A DNA stretch of 14,206 bases, taken from assembly GCA_002712575.1 (NCBI GenBank), contig PATZ01000054.1, positions 1-14,206 on the forward strand, written 5' to 3'. The position numbers were made by a program, and so were the translations under genes. This document shows, piece by piece, positions 13,877 to 14,206 of the stretch. The stretch is from Methanobacteriota archaeon. GTDB lineage: Archaea; Thermoplasmatota; Poseidoniia; Poseidoniales; Thalassarchaeaceae. The notes under the pieces were generated by a model that saw only the letters and a list, made by a program, of their open reading frames with translations, ran no database searches and was not told the origin of the DNA. Position 1 is the stretch's first letter. The number at the start of each line of letters is the position of its first letter.

Positions 13877-14206
13877 ATGATGGGAGAAGATAGTTTAGTT
13901 TCGGAAATATCGGAGATTAATAGCATCCATGTAATAGGTGCAGGATTGAATAAGGAAAGAACCGCACATACTGCAGTAGGAGAAATTTCTCAAAGAGGAT
14001 GGAGAGTAGTTCCTGTACATCCAAGAGATGCAGGTGCAACTGTATCTGGGACTCCGATAAGATCCGGACTTGAGGAAGGTGTCAAATTAGAACTAGTTGT
14101 TTTATTCCTTGCACCTGAAAGAGCACAAAAAGTTGTTAAAGAATTATTATTAAGAAATTTAAAATCTCCACCATTAATTTGGTATCAACCAGGGGCTGAA
14201 GATGAA
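13877..14206 (+). CDS. CoA-binding domain protein (YccU-like), 3'-truncated
   Basis: The first 110 codons of a Rossmann-type CoA-binding protein; the gene runs off the window. After a short acidic lead, HVIGAGLNKERTAHTAVGEI forms the first strand, nucleotide loop and helix. GWRVVPVHPRDAGATVSGTPIRSGL corresponds to the 'GYrViPVNP ... G' motif. LELVVLFLAPERAQKVVKEL and PPLIWYQPGAEDE match the 'DlVdvF...v' and 'vWlQ.G...e' motifs of the family, which is usually about 140 residues. The stand-alone domain binds CoA in the cytosol and its cellular role is poorly defined; a longer acyl-CoA synthetase (ADP-forming) alpha subunit also starts with such a domain, but lacks the YccU-type WxQxG ending at this distance. 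ATG 13877 and 13880 are both possible starts; the AGGGGG run at 13861-13866 supports 13877. Confidence 0.82.
   Translation, partial: MMGEDSLVSEISEINSIHVIGAGLNKERTAHTAVGEISQRGWRVVPVHPRDAGATVSGTPIRSGLEEGVKLELVVLFLAPERAQKVVKELLLRNLKSPPLIWYQPGAEDE

Noticed and set aside
13851..13880. Nine-residue upstream frame whose TGA overlaps the CoA-binding gene start
   Set aside because: It is too short to judge, with no ribosome site or TATA box; the overlap can arise by chance.

Overview
The window looks archaeal: most likely a low-GC planktonic Thermoplasmatota genome (Marine Group II/III, 'Poseidoniia' type). This is an inference. It rests on AT-rich DNA, TATA-like boxes sitting about 25-32 nt before start codons that have no Shine-Dalgarno (leaderless genes), AGGTG/GGAGGTGA ribosome sites inside operons, and the style of the surface proteins. 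No rRNA, tRNA, CRISPR array, insertion sequence or integrase was seen, and no gene-free stretch exceeds 300 bases.

Region 1 (1-5221, + strand) is a metal-homeostasis block. A 5'-truncated ZnuA-like binding protein with two His/Asp-rich tracts and three Cys modules is followed by an undescribed 44-residue membrane peptide, a ZnuC-like ATPase and a ZnuB-like permease. A second unit, dtxR/mntR-like regulator plus a 10TM PGCG-motif metal exporter, has its own promoter. That promoter carries a perfect 18-bp palindrome directly before the TATA box and a degenerate copy over and after it. The regulator's predicted ligands (Asp8, Glu98, Glu101, His102) are of the manganese type. The layout suggests import and export managed from one locus.

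Region 2 (5264-7589) holds a divergent pair: a lipoprotein with an Ig-like region and a six-bladed PD40 propeller (- strand), and an AlkB-like membrane di-iron monooxygenase (+ strand). The AlkB frame is intact in sequence but cut by one in-frame TAA.

Region 3 (7582-9159) is a solitary D12-class DNA adenine methyltransferase with a 75-residue companion and no restriction gene in view.

Region 4 (9160-9419) is a gap that contains, on the - strand, a 21-residue peptide with 9 cysteines, which looks like a miniature metallothionein. Its upstream element is nearly identical to, and at the same distance as, that of the PD40 lipoprotein gene.

Region 5 (9420-12465) is a two-gene unit: a multi-pass membrane protein that combines a bacterial-PH-like domain with a degenerate kinase-like domain, then an OleC-like acyl-adenylating enzyme. 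An MFS transporter converges on it with a 2-base gap. Divergent from the MFS gene, the 5' part of a CoA-binding (YccU-like) protein runs off the window end.

The points most worth following are the mini-metallothionein with its shared promoter element, the PH-kinase/OleC-like pair, the operator of the metal regulator, the Cys modules of the binding protein and the stop codon in alkB.
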